A DNA stretch of 13,247 bases. It comes from CAZLGM01 sp964558875. Its GTDB lineage: Bacteria > Desulfobacterota > Desulfobulbia > Desulfobulbales > Desulfocapsaceae. The notes below the pieces were generated by a model. That model saw nothing but the letters and a program-made list of their open reading frames with translations, searched no databases and was not told where the DNA came from. Positions 1 through 7,276 of the stretch are shown here, piece by piece. Location of the stretch: the NCBI GenBank assembly GCA_964558875.1, contig CAZLGM010000085.1, positions 1 to 13,247 of the forward strand, in the 5' to 3' direction. How positions within the stretch are numbered: position 1 is the stretch's first letter; the number at the start of each line of letters is the position of its first letter. A program made the translations under genes and the position numbers.

Positions 1-46
1 TGACAAGCCCTACTCCTGTAACAACAACCCTACGACCCACGTTCAT
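1..46 (-). CDS. fabF: 3-oxoacyl-ACP synthase II, N-terminal fragment (cut by window edge)
   Basis: Only the first 15 codons are present. The translation begins MNVGRRVVVTGVGLV, the usual beta-ketoacyl-ACP synthase II start (a basic stretch, then a VVxTGxGxV beta strand of the thiolase fold). The ATG lies at 46-44 and follows a GAGGA ribosome binding site around 48-52. An ATG eight bases further upstream runs into a stop at once and is excluded. FabF condenses malonyl-ACP with acyl-ACP in fatty-acid elongation. Its place directly after acpP is the common acpP-fabF order, which supports the call. The active-site residues lie outside the window. Confidence 0.85.
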   Translation of the reverse strand, partial: MNVGRRVVVTGVGLV

Positions 47-84
47 ATCCTCATAAGCAACCTTGTTTTCTCCTGAAGCCTGTC

Positions 85-125
85 AAAAAGACTGAACCGG
101 GCCGCCAAACAGACGACCCGGCCGG
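85..125 (-). terminator. Possible attenuator hairpin between acpP and fabF
   Basis: On the minus strand a GC-rich stem of about seven pairs with one bulged C (119-125 with 97-104) encloses a loop of about 14 bases. It is followed about seven bases later by a run of five T (85-89). It sits in the 152-base gap between acpP and fabF. That is a natural place for partial termination, which would let acpP be made in excess over fabF. The bulge and the distance to the T run make this a weak terminator at best. Confidence 0.35.
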
Positions 126-198
126 AATGACTTTCTATTCAAGAGAATCAAGAAACACGTTATGTGAAATAGTACAACAATCCTATTAGTTTCGACTC

Positions 199-429
199 TT
201 ACTTCAACTTTTCTACATAGTCCATGGCATCCTGGACAGTGACGATTTTCTCGGCATCTTCATCCGGAATCTCAATATCAAATTCCTCTTCCATTGCCAT
301 AATAAGCTCAACCAGATCGAGCGAATCGGCGCCAAGATCATCAACAAATGAAGCACCGGGAACAACTTTATCACTCTCCACATTCAGTTGTTCAACAATA
401 ATATCGATCATTTCCTGATTAATAGCCAT
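199..429 (-). CDS. acpP: Acyl carrier protein
   Basis: A 76-residue acidic protein of normal ACP length. It carries the GADSLDLVE motif, in which Ser36 is the expected attachment site for 4'-phosphopantetheine; the conserved Asp-Ser-Leu is intact. Acidic residues crowd helix II (EEEFDIEIPDEDAEK), as in ACPs that bind Fab enzymes. The ATG follows a strong AAGGGAG site. ACP is the cytosolic carrier on which FabH, FabG and FabF/FabB act, and here it sits after fabG and before fabF. The 213-base gap from fabG and 152-base gap to fabF suggest it may have its own promoter or mRNA processing, consistent with the high level at which ACP is usually made. Confidence 0.97.
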   Translation of the reverse strand: MAINQEMIDIIVEQLNVESDKVVPGASFVDDLGADSLDLVELIMAMEEEFDIEIPDEDAEKIVTVQDAMDYVEKLK

Positions 430-642
430 TTTTTTCTCCCTTAATAATTAGTACTTAACTGGTCTGGTATATCGACTTCAACACTCTTCGTTAAACCAAA
501 CCTTTTTGTAGTTTTCGCTCTCGAAAATTTTTTTTCTTTGCTGAATTATTTAAAAAACTCTTACGTCTATCCAGGTGGATAACAAGACAAAGATCGTTCC
601 AGCGTAGTTGCCGACTAAAATACTGTATTCGATCGGCTCTGT

Positions 643-1386
643 CTACATATACATTCCACCGTTTACATGCAGTACCTGTCCGGTCACATAACCCGCGTCT
701 TCACTTACCAGGTAGGCCACCGCACCGGCAATATCTTCAGGTTTACCAAGGGTTCCCATGGGAATTTCCCCTTTTATCTTATCCTGAATCTCTTCTGATA
801 ATGAGCTTGTCATATCGGTAACAATATATCCCGGAGCGACACCATTAACCGTGATATTTCTGGTGGCAAATTCCCGGGCCATGGATTTGGTCAACCCGAC
901 CAGACCTGCTTTGGCGGACGCATAGTTCGCCTGTCCGGCATTTCCGGCAAAACCGATCACCGATGTGATGTTGACAATTCGGCCCCATCGATTCTTCATC
1001 ATCGTTCTGGAAGCTGCTTTGGCGCAAAGAAAGCTTCCCTTGAGGTTGGTTGTCAGCACCGCGTCCCAGTCGGCGTCTTTCATTCTTACCATCAGCCCGT
1101 CTCTTGTGATTCCGGCATTGTTGACAAGAATATCGACAGAAGAGCGCTCACCGGTAATGGTCTTAAAGGCATCCTTTACCTGTTTGCTGTCAGCCACATC
1201 AAAGCCGATAATTTCAGCTTGGCCTCCAGCCTGCTCAATCATTTTTTTGGTTTCCAGAGCGCCATCCTGGCCGCTCATATAGTTGACATAAACAAATACC
1301 CCCATCGCTCCCAATCTCAGGCTGATGGCGCGACCAATTCCCCTGCTGCCTCCGGTTACCACTGCTGTTTTTCCGTCCAGATTCAT
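643..1386 (-). CDS. fabG: 3-oxoacyl-ACP reductase
   Basis: A 247-residue short-chain dehydrogenase/reductase of typical FabG length. The Rossmann glycine motif TGGSRGIG is at 11-18, NNAG at 89-92, and the catalytic set is Asn114, Ser142, Tyr155 and Lys159 (YASAK). The C-terminus VNGGMYM is typical of FabG. It reduces 3-oxoacyl-ACP to 3-hydroxyacyl-ACP with NADPH in the cytosol. Its ATG overlaps the etfA stop in an ATGA arrangement, so the two are probably translationally coupled; a GGAGGAG site lies just inside the etfA end. SDR enzymes can also act on acyl-CoA, but the acpP neighbour favours the ACP-linked role. The coupling to etfA is the odd feature. Confidence 0.95.
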   Translation of the reverse strand: MNLDGKTAVVTGGSRGIGRAISLRLGAMGVFVYVNYMSGQDGALETKKMIEQAGGQAEIIGFDVADSKQVKDAFKTITGERSSVDILVNNAGITRDGLMVRMKDADWDAVLTTNLKGSFLCAKAASRTMMKNRWGRIVNITSVIGFAGNAGQANYASAKAGLVGLTKSMAREFATRNITVNGVAPGYIVTDMTSSLSEEIQDKIKGEIPMGTLGKPEDIAGAVAYLVSEDAGYVTGQVLHVNGGMYM

Positions 1387-2576
1387 GAGCCTCGTTTCTC
1401 CTCCAGTTTGGTTATCAGTTTTGGCAGCACTTCATTGACATCGCCAACAATACCAAAATCGGCCACATCAAATATGGGCGCGTTTTCATCTCTGTTGATG
1501 GCGACAATAGTGTCAGAGGACTGCATTCCGGCAACATGTTGGATCGCCCCGGAGATGCCGCAGGCGATATAAAGCTTAGGCGCCACTGTTTTACCGGTTT
1601 GGCCGACCTGGTGAGGGTAGGATATCCAGCCGGAATCGACGACCGCACGACTTGCAGCTACATCGGCTGACAACGAATCGGCCAGCTTTCGTATCAACTC
1701 AAATCCTTTTTCATCGCCAAGCCCCCTACCACCGGCAACAAGTATATCCGATTCCTGGATATTGACGTTGTCGTGTTCGGAAATCACCGATTCTACCAAC
1801 CGGATCTTTTTCTTCAACTGATCATCAGTTGGCTGGACGTCTATAACCTCACCTGAACGGGATCCGTCAAACTCCATAGGCTTCATCACTTTAGGCCTGA
1901 CTGTGGCCATTTGGGGTCGGGAATAGGGACATTCAATGGTTGCCATAATGTTACCGCCGAATGCCGGTCTGGTCTGCATCAGGGCACCATCGCTTTCACG
2001 AATATCAAGTTGAGTACAGTCGGCGGTCAGGCCGGCACCCAGAGTGGTGGCCACTGCGGGAATAAACGAACGGCCGATGGCAGTCGCACCAGCCAGAATG
2101 ATCTCCGGCTTATGTTCAATGATCAGATCGGTTACAATCCTGCCATAGGTCTCATCCGAGAACTCTGCCAATTCCGGATGATCGACAGTAAACACTGTAT
2201 CGCAGCCGTGACCGATCAGGTTCCCGGCAATATCATCTGTTCCGGAACCAATGAGGATGGCTGAGAGCTTCACGCCCCTGGCATCGGCCAGCTTTCTGCC
2301 CACACCCAGCAATTCAAGGGAGACCTGGGCCAACTCGGAGCGCCGGAACTCGCAATAGACCCAGACTCCGGACCAGCTTTCCAGGTCTGCCTGGACCGTT
2401 TTTTCAACACCCTCCATGGTCAGTGCTTCAAAATCACAGTGGTCTACACAGGCTCCGCACAGCGTGCATTCCTCATTGACCACCGCAATACCGTCAACGA
2501 CCTCAATGGCACCAAACGCGCATTGACCTTCACAATCACCACAACCGGTGCACAATTCACTATTGACTATTAACAT
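1383..2576 (-). CDS. etfA: Electron transfer flavoprotein alpha subunit with N-terminal 2[4Fe-4S] ferredoxin domain
   Basis: 397 residues, longer than a plain EtfA (about 310-330) because of an added N-terminus. Residues 1-55 hold two four-cysteine motifs (Cys9, 12, 15, 19 and Cys37, 40, 43, 47), as in 2[4Fe-4S] ferredoxins. The EtfA N-terminal domain follows (about 70-250), then the C-terminal FAD domain with SRAVVDSGW (309-317) and GQTGKTVAPKLYIACGISG (325-343). With EtfB it carries electrons to or from the acyl-CoA dehydrogenase encoded upstream. Ferredoxin-extended EtfA is known from CarE of the Acetobacterium caffeyl-CoA reductase and from LctC of bifurcating lactate dehydrogenase, so flavin-based bifurcation is possible but not proved. 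The start ATG has only a weak AAGG upstream. Confidence 0.95.
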   Translation of the reverse strand: MLIVNSELCTGCGDCEGQCAFGAIEVVDGIAVVNEECTLCGACVDHCDFEALTMEGVEKTVQADLESWSGVWVYCEFRRSELAQVSLELLGVGRKLADARGVKLSAILIGSGTDDIAGNLIGHGCDTVFTVDHPELAEFSDETYGRIVTDLIIEHKPEIILAGATAIGRSFIPAVATTLGAGLTADCTQLDIRESDGALMQTRPAFGGNIMATIECPYSRPQMATVRPKVMKPMEFDGSRSGEVIDVQPTDDQLKKKIRLVESVISEHDNVNIQESDILVAGGRGLGDEKGFELIRKLADSLSADVAASRAVVDSGWISYPHQVGQTGKTVAPKLYIACGISGAIQHVAGMQSSDTIVAINRDENAPIFDVADFGIVGDVNEVLPKLITKLEEKRGS

Positions 2577-2617
2577 GGCTCGACAACCTTATTCTTTGCT
2601 TTGCAGATCTGCTCCGC

Positions 2618-3400
2618 TTATTGCAGATAGTCCTTGAGCTGCTCGGCAAGCTGCTCGACCTGTTCATCAACGCTTCCGGTTAATACTGTCCGGTTTCCTC
2701 TTGCCGGAGGAGGAAAAACATCCACTACCTGGGTTGGTGAGCCGGCAAGACCGATACAGGCTGAATCCGCCTCAATCTCCTCTGCCGTCAGCAGCTTGAT
2801 TTCGGCCTTCTTGGCCCTCATCTTACCTTTCAGCGACGGCACCCTCGGCTCATTGACATCTTTAACCACAGTCAACAGAGCCGGATAAGGGACATCCAGC
2901 ACATCATAGCCGTCATCCATCATCCTTTCGACAACCAGTGACGTTTCTGACGATTCTCGTATTTTCTGAACGCAGGTGACAAAGGGGATATCAAGGCGCA
3001 TGGCCAATCCAGGACCTACCTGGGCCGTATCACCGTCAATCGCCTGCTTACCGCAGATGATCAGATCAAACTCACCCAGCTTATCTATGGCACGTTTCAG
3101 TGTATAGGATGTTGCCCAGGTATCAGCACCAGCAAAGGCCCTGTCGGAAACAAGCACAGCCTCGTTTGCCCCGCATGAGATCGCCTCACGCAATGTCTCC
3201 TCAGCCTGAGGAGGTCCCATGGTCAGTACGGTCACGGTGCCACCCTGTTCCTCGGCCAATTTCACCCCCGCTTCCAGAGCATGCTGGTCATACGGGTTCA
3301 TAATCGACTCAACCCCTTCCCGGGAAAGAGTGTTGGTTTTGGGGTCCAGGCGCACATCCTTGGCATCGGGAACCTGTTTCACACAAACTATTATTTTCAT
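2618..3400 (-). CDS. etfB: Electron transfer flavoprotein beta subunit
   Basis: 260 residues, the normal EtfB length. It begins MKIIVCVKQVPD, followed by NPYDQHALE (35-43) and the nucleotide-binding segment CGKQAIDGDTAQVGP (116-130). The DGDTAQVGP form is the one I recall from Bcd-ETF systems in which EtfB binds a second FAD, rather than the AMP of respiratory ETFs; this needs an alignment to confirm. The start at 3400 has an AGGA seven bases upstream and matches the family N-terminus. A longer reading to 3547 overlaps the dehydrogenase gene and adds 49 unrelated residues. It lies 55 bases after the dehydrogenase and 41 bases before etfA. Confidence 0.95.
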   Translation of the reverse strand: MKIIVCVKQVPDAKDVRLDPKTNTLSREGVESIMNPYDQHALEAGVKLAEEQGGTVTVLTMGPPQAEETLREAISCGANEAVLVSDRAFAGADTWATSYTLKRAIDKLGEFDLIICGKQAIDGDTAQVGPGLAMRLDIPFVTCVQKIRESSETSLVVERMMDDGYDVLDVPYPALLTVVKDVNEPRVPSLKGKMRAKKAEIKLLTAEEIEADSACIGLAGSPTQVVDVFPPPARGNRTVLTGSVDEQVEQLAEQLKDYLQ

Positions 3401-3417
3401 TACTATCCTGCTGTTCG

Positions 3418-3448
3418 TTTTCCCAAAAAAGACAGTTTGGCGGGAAAA
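3418..3448 (-). other. Intercistronic hairpin before etfB
   Basis: TTTTCCC at 3418-3424 and GGGAAAA at 3442-3448 form a seven-pair inverted repeat with a 17-base loop. It lies in the gap between the acyl-CoA dehydrogenase stop and the etfB ribosome binding site. It could stabilise or process the mRNA. There is no U tract placed for termination in the direction of transcription. Confidence 0.3.
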
Positions 3449-3455
3449 TGTTTTG

Positions 3456-4610
3456 TTATTTTCTTGTGTATTCTTTGTTGAGTTCCTGACCGACAACATT
3501 GCGCTGGATCTGGTTTGTTCCCTCATAGATCTGAAGGATCTTGGCATCCCTCATCATCTTTTCTACGGGATACTCGCGCATGTACCCATATCCTCCCATG
3601 ACCTGGACAGCGTCTGTGGTCACTTCCATTGCCATATCGGTTGCATAAACTTTGCACATCGCCGATACCTTGGACATATCTTTCGGGTGTGCATCAATGT
3701 GTTTGGCAGCCTGGTATGTCAGCGCTCTGGCTGATTCGACACCGGTAGCCATATCGGCTAGCATATGCTGGACAGCCTGAAATGAGATGATCGGCTTGCC
3801 GAACTGGACACGCTGCTTGGCGTATACGACAGCCTCATCAAGTGCCGCCTGGGCAAGGCCTACGCCAAGAGAGGCAATCCCTGGGCGAGAGGAGTCAAGG
3901 GTCTTCATCACAGTAATAAAACCGGTGCCTTTTCTACCGATTATTCTATCTTTAGGTATTCGACAATTGTTGAATATCAGCTCGGTGGTCGAAGAGGCCC
4001 TGATTCCCATTTTCTTTTCCTTGGGGCCACAGGTAAATCCCGGGTCACCCTCCTCTACGACAAACATGGATGCCCCACGCGGTCCCTTTTCGCGGTCGGT
4101 TATAGCAATAACGGTATAGATTTGTGCCTCACCGCCATTGGTGATCCACTGTTTTGTCCCATTAAGAACCCATTCATCACCATCGAGAACCGCAGTGGTC
4201 TGAATTCCGGAAGCATCGGAACCGGCATTGGCCTCGGTGAGCCCGAATGCAGCGAATCTTTTTCCTTCAGCCACATCGGGCAGGTATCTTTCTTTTAACT
4301 CCTGGGAACCGGAGATCAGAATAGGATAAATACCCAGCGCGCTCGCCGCAAAAGCCGTTCCAACACCTATACATCCCCGCCCCAACTCTTCCAGAGCCAG
4401 AACGATGTCGAAACAGCCACCGCCAAATCCGCCGAACTCTTCCGGGACATAGAGACCAAAAAGGTCCGCCTGAGCCATCTCGTCTAGAATAGCCCTGGGA
4501 AACTCATCCTTCTCATCAAGCTCAGCCCGGTTGGGAATAATTCTTTCATCGGTGATCTGACGGGCAATGTCCACGATCATCTGCTGTTCTTCCGAAATAA
4601 AATAATCCAT
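3456..4610 (-). CDS. Acyl-CoA dehydrogenase (short/medium-chain, butyryl-CoA dehydrogenase-like)
   Basis: 384 residues, standard for the family. It has the N-terminal helical domain, the FAD/substrate signature LTEANAGSD (124-132), the WITNGG strand (155-160), and the C-terminal segment MGGYGYMREYPVEKMMRDAK (338-357) leading to IYEGTNQIQR. Glu363 is in the position of the catalytic base of short- and medium-chain acyl-CoA dehydrogenases. The enzyme interconverts acyl-CoA and trans-2-enoyl-CoA, passing electrons through the ETF encoded next. A strong GGGAGGGG site precedes the ATG. Its place between fabH and etfB inside a fatty-acid synthesis operon is unusual. It may work in the reductive direction, or on acyl-ACP; the sequence cannot decide substrate or direction. 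Confidence 0.93.
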   Translation of the reverse strand: MDYFISEEQQMIVDIARQITDERIIPNRAELDEKDEFPRAILDEMAQADLFGLYVPEEFGGFGGGCFDIVLALEELGRGCIGVGTAFAASALGIYPILISGSQELKERYLPDVAEGKRFAAFGLTEANAGSDASGIQTTAVLDGDEWVLNGTKQWITNGGEAQIYTVIAITDREKGPRGASMFVVEEGDPGFTCGPKEKKMGIRASSTTELIFNNCRIPKDRIIGRKGTGFITVMKTLDSSRPGIASLGVGLAQAALDEAVVYAKQRVQFGKPIISFQAVQHMLADMATGVESARALTYQAAKHIDAHPKDMSKVSAMCKVYATDMAMEVTTDAVQVMGGYGYMREYPVEKMMRDAKILQIYEGTNQIQRNVVGQELNKEYTRK

Positions 4611-4666
4611 ATGTATTTCCCCTCCCTGTTATTCCATTTCAAGTCACACTATGAACCGTATAACGG

Positions 4667-5644
4667 CTACCACCTGATCAAAGACGCTCCCCAGGTAAAG
4701 CCCCCTCCAAATGAACAGAACAGGACAAGGTCTTCTTTTTGAAGCAAACCTTCCCTGTTTGCTTCATCGATGGCTATCGGAATTGAAGCTGCCGATGTAT
4801 TGCCGTATTTTGGTACGTTAATGAACACTTTTTCTTTTTCGATTCCAAGTCGTTGTAACAATTTATTGAGAATACGGATATTAGCCTGATGAGGTATCAC
4901 AAGGGAGATCGCTTCCTGATCGATCTTTTCCCGCTCAAGCAGACCTTTAACAGCATTCTCCATTGCTATAACGGCATGTTTAAATACTTCACGACCCTCC
5001 ATCATGAGATGACAACCGGGGTTGTTCTCCACCACAAGTTCGGGATTGTTGCTCTTGGGGCCATGCAAATAGAGAAGCTTCCAGAGAGTTCCATCGGAAA
5101 ACAAATTTGATCCAACCACTCCCCGTCTGTTATCATCAACATGGCCGATTACTACTGCACCGGCACCATCACCAAAGAGAATACAGGTGTTGCGGTCTTT
5201 CCAGTTGACCCGTGTCGACAAGGTTTCGGACCCAATAACAAGCACTTTCTTTTTATGGTCCGCCAACACATAGTGGTCCGCCATATCCAGAGAGTAAACA
5301 AAACCGGAGCAGGCGGCATTTACGTCATAGGCATACGCATTGATCAGCCCCAGCTGTTCCTGGACAAAACAGCCACATGAAGGCATGATCATATGGGGAG
5401 TCATGGTCCCTACAATCAATACATCGATCTCTTCAGGAGCAAGGCCACTGTCATCAAGGGCTTTTTTCGCCGCCTTGGCCGCCAGGATATGCGTATACTC
5501 GCCTTTCCCGCCGATGCGTCGACATTTGATACCCGTTCGACTGGTGATCCACTCATCATTGGTATCAACCAGCTTCTCGAGATCATCATTGGTGAGAGTT
5601 TTTTCCGGCAGACATGAACCGGTTCCAAGAATAACCGCTCCCAT
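4667..5644 (-). CDS. fabH: 3-oxoacyl-ACP synthase III
   Basis: 325 residues, the usual FabH length. The catalytic triad is Cys112 (NAACSGF), His252 (IPHQANIRI) and Asn282 (YGNTSAAS). FGDGAGA (158-164) and the C-terminal FGGGFTWGASLIRW are also diagnostic. FabH condenses an acyl-CoA primer with malonyl-ACP to start a fatty-acid chain. It follows plsX by 6 bases, an order common in many bacteria. Ribosome binding sequences are slightly off-spacing: GAGAGG is very close to the ATG and AAGGAG is about 12 bases away. The gene normally next to fabH, fabD, is not found; the acyl-CoA dehydrogenase follows after 56 bases. Primer preference (straight or branched) cannot be read from this. Confidence 0.97.
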   Translation of the reverse strand: MGAVILGTGSCLPEKTLTNDDLEKLVDTNDEWITSRTGIKCRRIGGKGEYTHILAAKAAKKALDDSGLAPEEIDVLIVGTMTPHMIMPSCGCFVQEQLGLINAYAYDVNAACSGFVYSLDMADHYVLADHKKKVLVIGSETLSTRVNWKDRNTCILFGDGAGAVVIGHVDDNRRGVVGSNLFSDGTLWKLLYLHGPKSNNPELVVENNPGCHLMMEGREVFKHAVIAMENAVKGLLEREKIDQEAISLVIPHQANIRILNKLLQRLGIEKEKVFINVPKYGNTSAASIPIAIDEANREGLLQKEDLVLFCSFGGGFTWGASLIRW

Positions 5645-5650
5645 TCCTCT

Positions 5651-6673
5651 CTATTTCTCCTTAGAATCTTGGGTCTTATCTGCGGTCAACTTCTCTACAA
5701 TCCCCTCGTTGACGTTGTTTTTGACCATATTCACAGCTTCCAATATTGCATTCTTGATAGCATGTGAACTTGATTTTCCATGACAGATAATGCCGATACC
5801 GTTTATGCCAAGAAGCGGTGCTCCTCCATATTCCGCATAGTCAACCCGCCTCTTGAAAGTGTTGAATGCCGGTTTTGCCAGTAAATAACCAACTTTGGCA
5901 CTGAACGACTGGAGAATCTCATCTCTGAGCATCAGCATGGCCGCTTCAGCCAGCCCTTCACTGACTTTCAAACAGATATTGCCGACAAAACCGTCGCATA
6001 CGATAACGTCAATATCACCCCGAAAAACATCACGACCTTCAACATTCCCTTTAAAGTTCAGGGAACTGTTTTTCAGCAGTTCATAGGTCTTCTTGACAAG
6101 GCTGTTGCCTTTGCCAACTTCTTCCCCGTTGGACAAGATCCCAACCCTCGGGTTTTTAATATCGTAGATTCGAGCGAACTCCGATGCCATCACGGCAAAC
6201 TGATACAGATGGATTGACCGGCAATCGACGTTAGCACCCACATCCATGATGGCAACTGGATCTTTCAGCGTGGGAAAGATCGAGGCGATACCCGGTCTGG
6301 CCACATTCTTTAATCGTCCAAGCTTCCTGATGGCGGCAGCCATGGTTGCCCCTGAATTTCCGGCACTGACAACGGCATCGACTTCACCACTCTTTGCCAG
6401 CCCGAAGGCGACCATGATCGATGAGTCCTTTTTCTTTCGGATCGCCTCAACAGGTGACTCATCCATTCCGACAACCTGCGATGCGTGAACAACCTCGATC
6501 TTTGACAAGGCTTCCTGTGAACAATTGCTCGACTGCAGAAACGAACGCACCTGTGTTTCATTGCCGACCAGACTGATATGCAGATCAGTCTGGTCTTCAA
6601 TAGCCAGCAAAGCGCCATTGATCAGCTCTCCAGTGCCAAGGTCTCCGGCCATGGCATCCAGGGCAATTTTCAC
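5651..6673 (-). CDS. plsX: Phosphate acyltransferase PlsX
   Basis: 340 residues, typical for PlsX, which makes acyl-phosphate from acyl-ACP and phosphate for PlsY-dependent phospholipid synthesis at the membrane. Family blocks present are the N-terminal ALDAMAGD (4-11), a SAGNSGA block, DVGANVDCR, GNVEGRD and VCDGFVGNICLK. The start is a GTG at 6673 with AGGAG six bases upstream. The first motif reads DAMAGD, where the form usual in this family is DAMGGD with a nearby Pro; this is a small departure in a conserved loop. The C-terminus has a short charged tail. It lies 9 bases after rpmF and 6 bases before fabH, a widespread arrangement. Confidence 0.96.
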   Translation of the reverse strand: MKIALDAMAGDLGTGELINGALLAIEDQTDLHISLVGNETQVRSFLQSSNCSQEALSKIEVVHASQVVGMDESPVEAIRKKKDSSIMVAFGLAKSGEVDAVVSAGNSGATMAAAIRKLGRLKNVARPGIASIFPTLKDPVAIMDVGANVDCRSIHLYQFAVMASEFARIYDIKNPRVGILSNGEEVGKGNSLVKKTYELLKNSSLNFKGNVEGRDVFRGDIDVIVCDGFVGNICLKVSEGLAEAAMLMLRDEILQSFSAKVGYLLAKPAFNTFKRRVDYAEYGGAPLLGINGIGIICHGKSSSHAIKNAILEAVNMVKNNVNEGIVEKLTADKTQDSKEK

Positions 6674-6682
6674 AATCAGCTC

Positions 6683-6871
6683 CTATTCCAGTTCGGTGTC
6701 CATATGAAAAACAGTTCGTCCTCTATACTTTCCGCAATTCCCGCATAGACAATGGGGCTGTTTCGGTTCACCACACTCTGCGCAGAGTGTCAGCCCTGTG
6801 GGTTTGAGCGCATCATGGGATCGTCTTTTTCTGGTACGCGAACGGGAATGTCTTCTTTTCGGCAGAGCCAT
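6683..6871 (-). CDS. rpmF: 50S ribosomal protein L32
   Basis: 62 residues, slightly longer than many L32 proteins because of an acidic tail. The N-terminus MALPKRRHSRSRTRKRRSHD is the basic L32 signature. Cys30, Cys33, Cys43 and Cys46 form a zinc ribbon, so this is the zinc-binding form. The chosen ATG at 6871 has GGAGG six to ten bases upstream. An ATG four codons earlier lies inside that site and is rejected. L32 is a small large-subunit protein, and rpmF preceding plsX-fabH is a well-known conserved order. The usual upstream partner yceD (DUF177) is absent here; non-coding sequence lies upstream instead. Confidence 0.96.
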   Translation of the reverse strand: MALPKRRHSRSRTRKRRSHDALKPTGLTLCAECGEPKQPHCLCGNCGKYRGRTVFHMDTELE

Positions 6872-6988
6872 ATCTTCCTCCAATAATAAACAGGAAATCT
6901 CCTGTAGGTATCTTTCTTCCCTTTTCCGTTCATCACACGTACAAACGATAAAAAAGGGACAACCGATTACTTATATGATTTGTTGATA

Positions 6989-7029
6989 AACAGGTGATCA
7001 TCACACCTGATCCATTTCTGTCACCTGTT
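6989..7029. promoter_or_regulatory. Candidate operator upstream of the rpmF-plsX-fab operon
   Basis: CAGGTG (6991-6996) and CACCTG (7004-7009) form an inverted repeat with a 7-base spacer. A third half-site, CACCTG at 7022-7027, lies 12 bases on. The outer pair is longer, with AACAGGTGA at 6989-6997 and TCACCTGTT at 7021-7029. The cluster lies about 120-160 bases upstream of rpmF and next to an AT-rich, TATAAG-containing stretch. Dyads of this kind are typical of dimeric repressors, but I cannot name the regulator. Confidence 0.45.
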
Positions 7030-7075
7030 CCTTCCCAATCATGAGTGGGCAGACAGACAAAATTAGGATTAATAA

Positions 7076-7276
7076 TCAATTTTGGCAAGAATGGCTAGAA
7101 AAAAACAGCCAAGAAAACAGAAATATGGGAAACTCGGTGCTTAAGAAAGGTCGATAGTGGCCAACCGGTTGAATGTGATCCTTGTTGCTTGTCCGGAATA
7201 TTCCTGTTTTTTTATCTTTCAAAGTTTGAGAGATAAAACTCTTCAGAGTGTTCCGATCAAGCAAAAGAGGTGGCAT
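7076..7276 (-). CDS. Possible small protein, 66 residues, unknown
   Basis: Not recognised. The ORF starts at ATG 7276 behind an AAAAGGG ribosome binding site with a 7-base spacer, which is better placed than for several real genes here. The translation begins MPPLLLDRNTLKSFISQTLK and ends in a hydrophobic stretch (FPIFLFSWLFF). The opening faintly recalls the first residues of some Fe-S redox proteins (a residue or two, then DLxxFI), so a truncated remnant is conceivable. It lies between mlaC and rpmF on the same strand. Length alone does not separate it from chance. Confidence 0.25.
   Translation of the reverse strand: MPPLLLDRNTLKSFISQTLKDKKTGIFRTSNKDHIQPVGHYRPFLSTEFPIFLFSWLFFSSHSCQN

Noticed and set aside
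457..464. AACTGGTC, identical to one half of the E. coli FadR operator, upstream of acpP
   Set aside because: The second half-site (GACCAGTT in spaced inverted order) is missing, and an eight-base match is expected by chance.
3401..3547. Longer etfB reading frame with 49 extra N-terminal residues
   Set aside because: It overlaps the end of the acyl-CoA dehydrogenase gene, the added residues match nothing in EtfB, and the ATG at 3400 has a proper ribosome binding site and the family N-terminus.
7091..7144. Plus-strand 17-codon lysine-rich ORF (MARKKQPRKQKYGKLGA)
   Set aside because: Very short, no clear ribosome binding site, and isolated among minus-strand genes.
7210..7238. Near-perfect inverted repeat TTTTATCT...AGATAAAA considered as a terminator after mlaC
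   Set aside because: No U tract follows the stem on the minus strand, it lies about 140 bases past the stop, it is AT-rich, and it falls within the possible small ORF.
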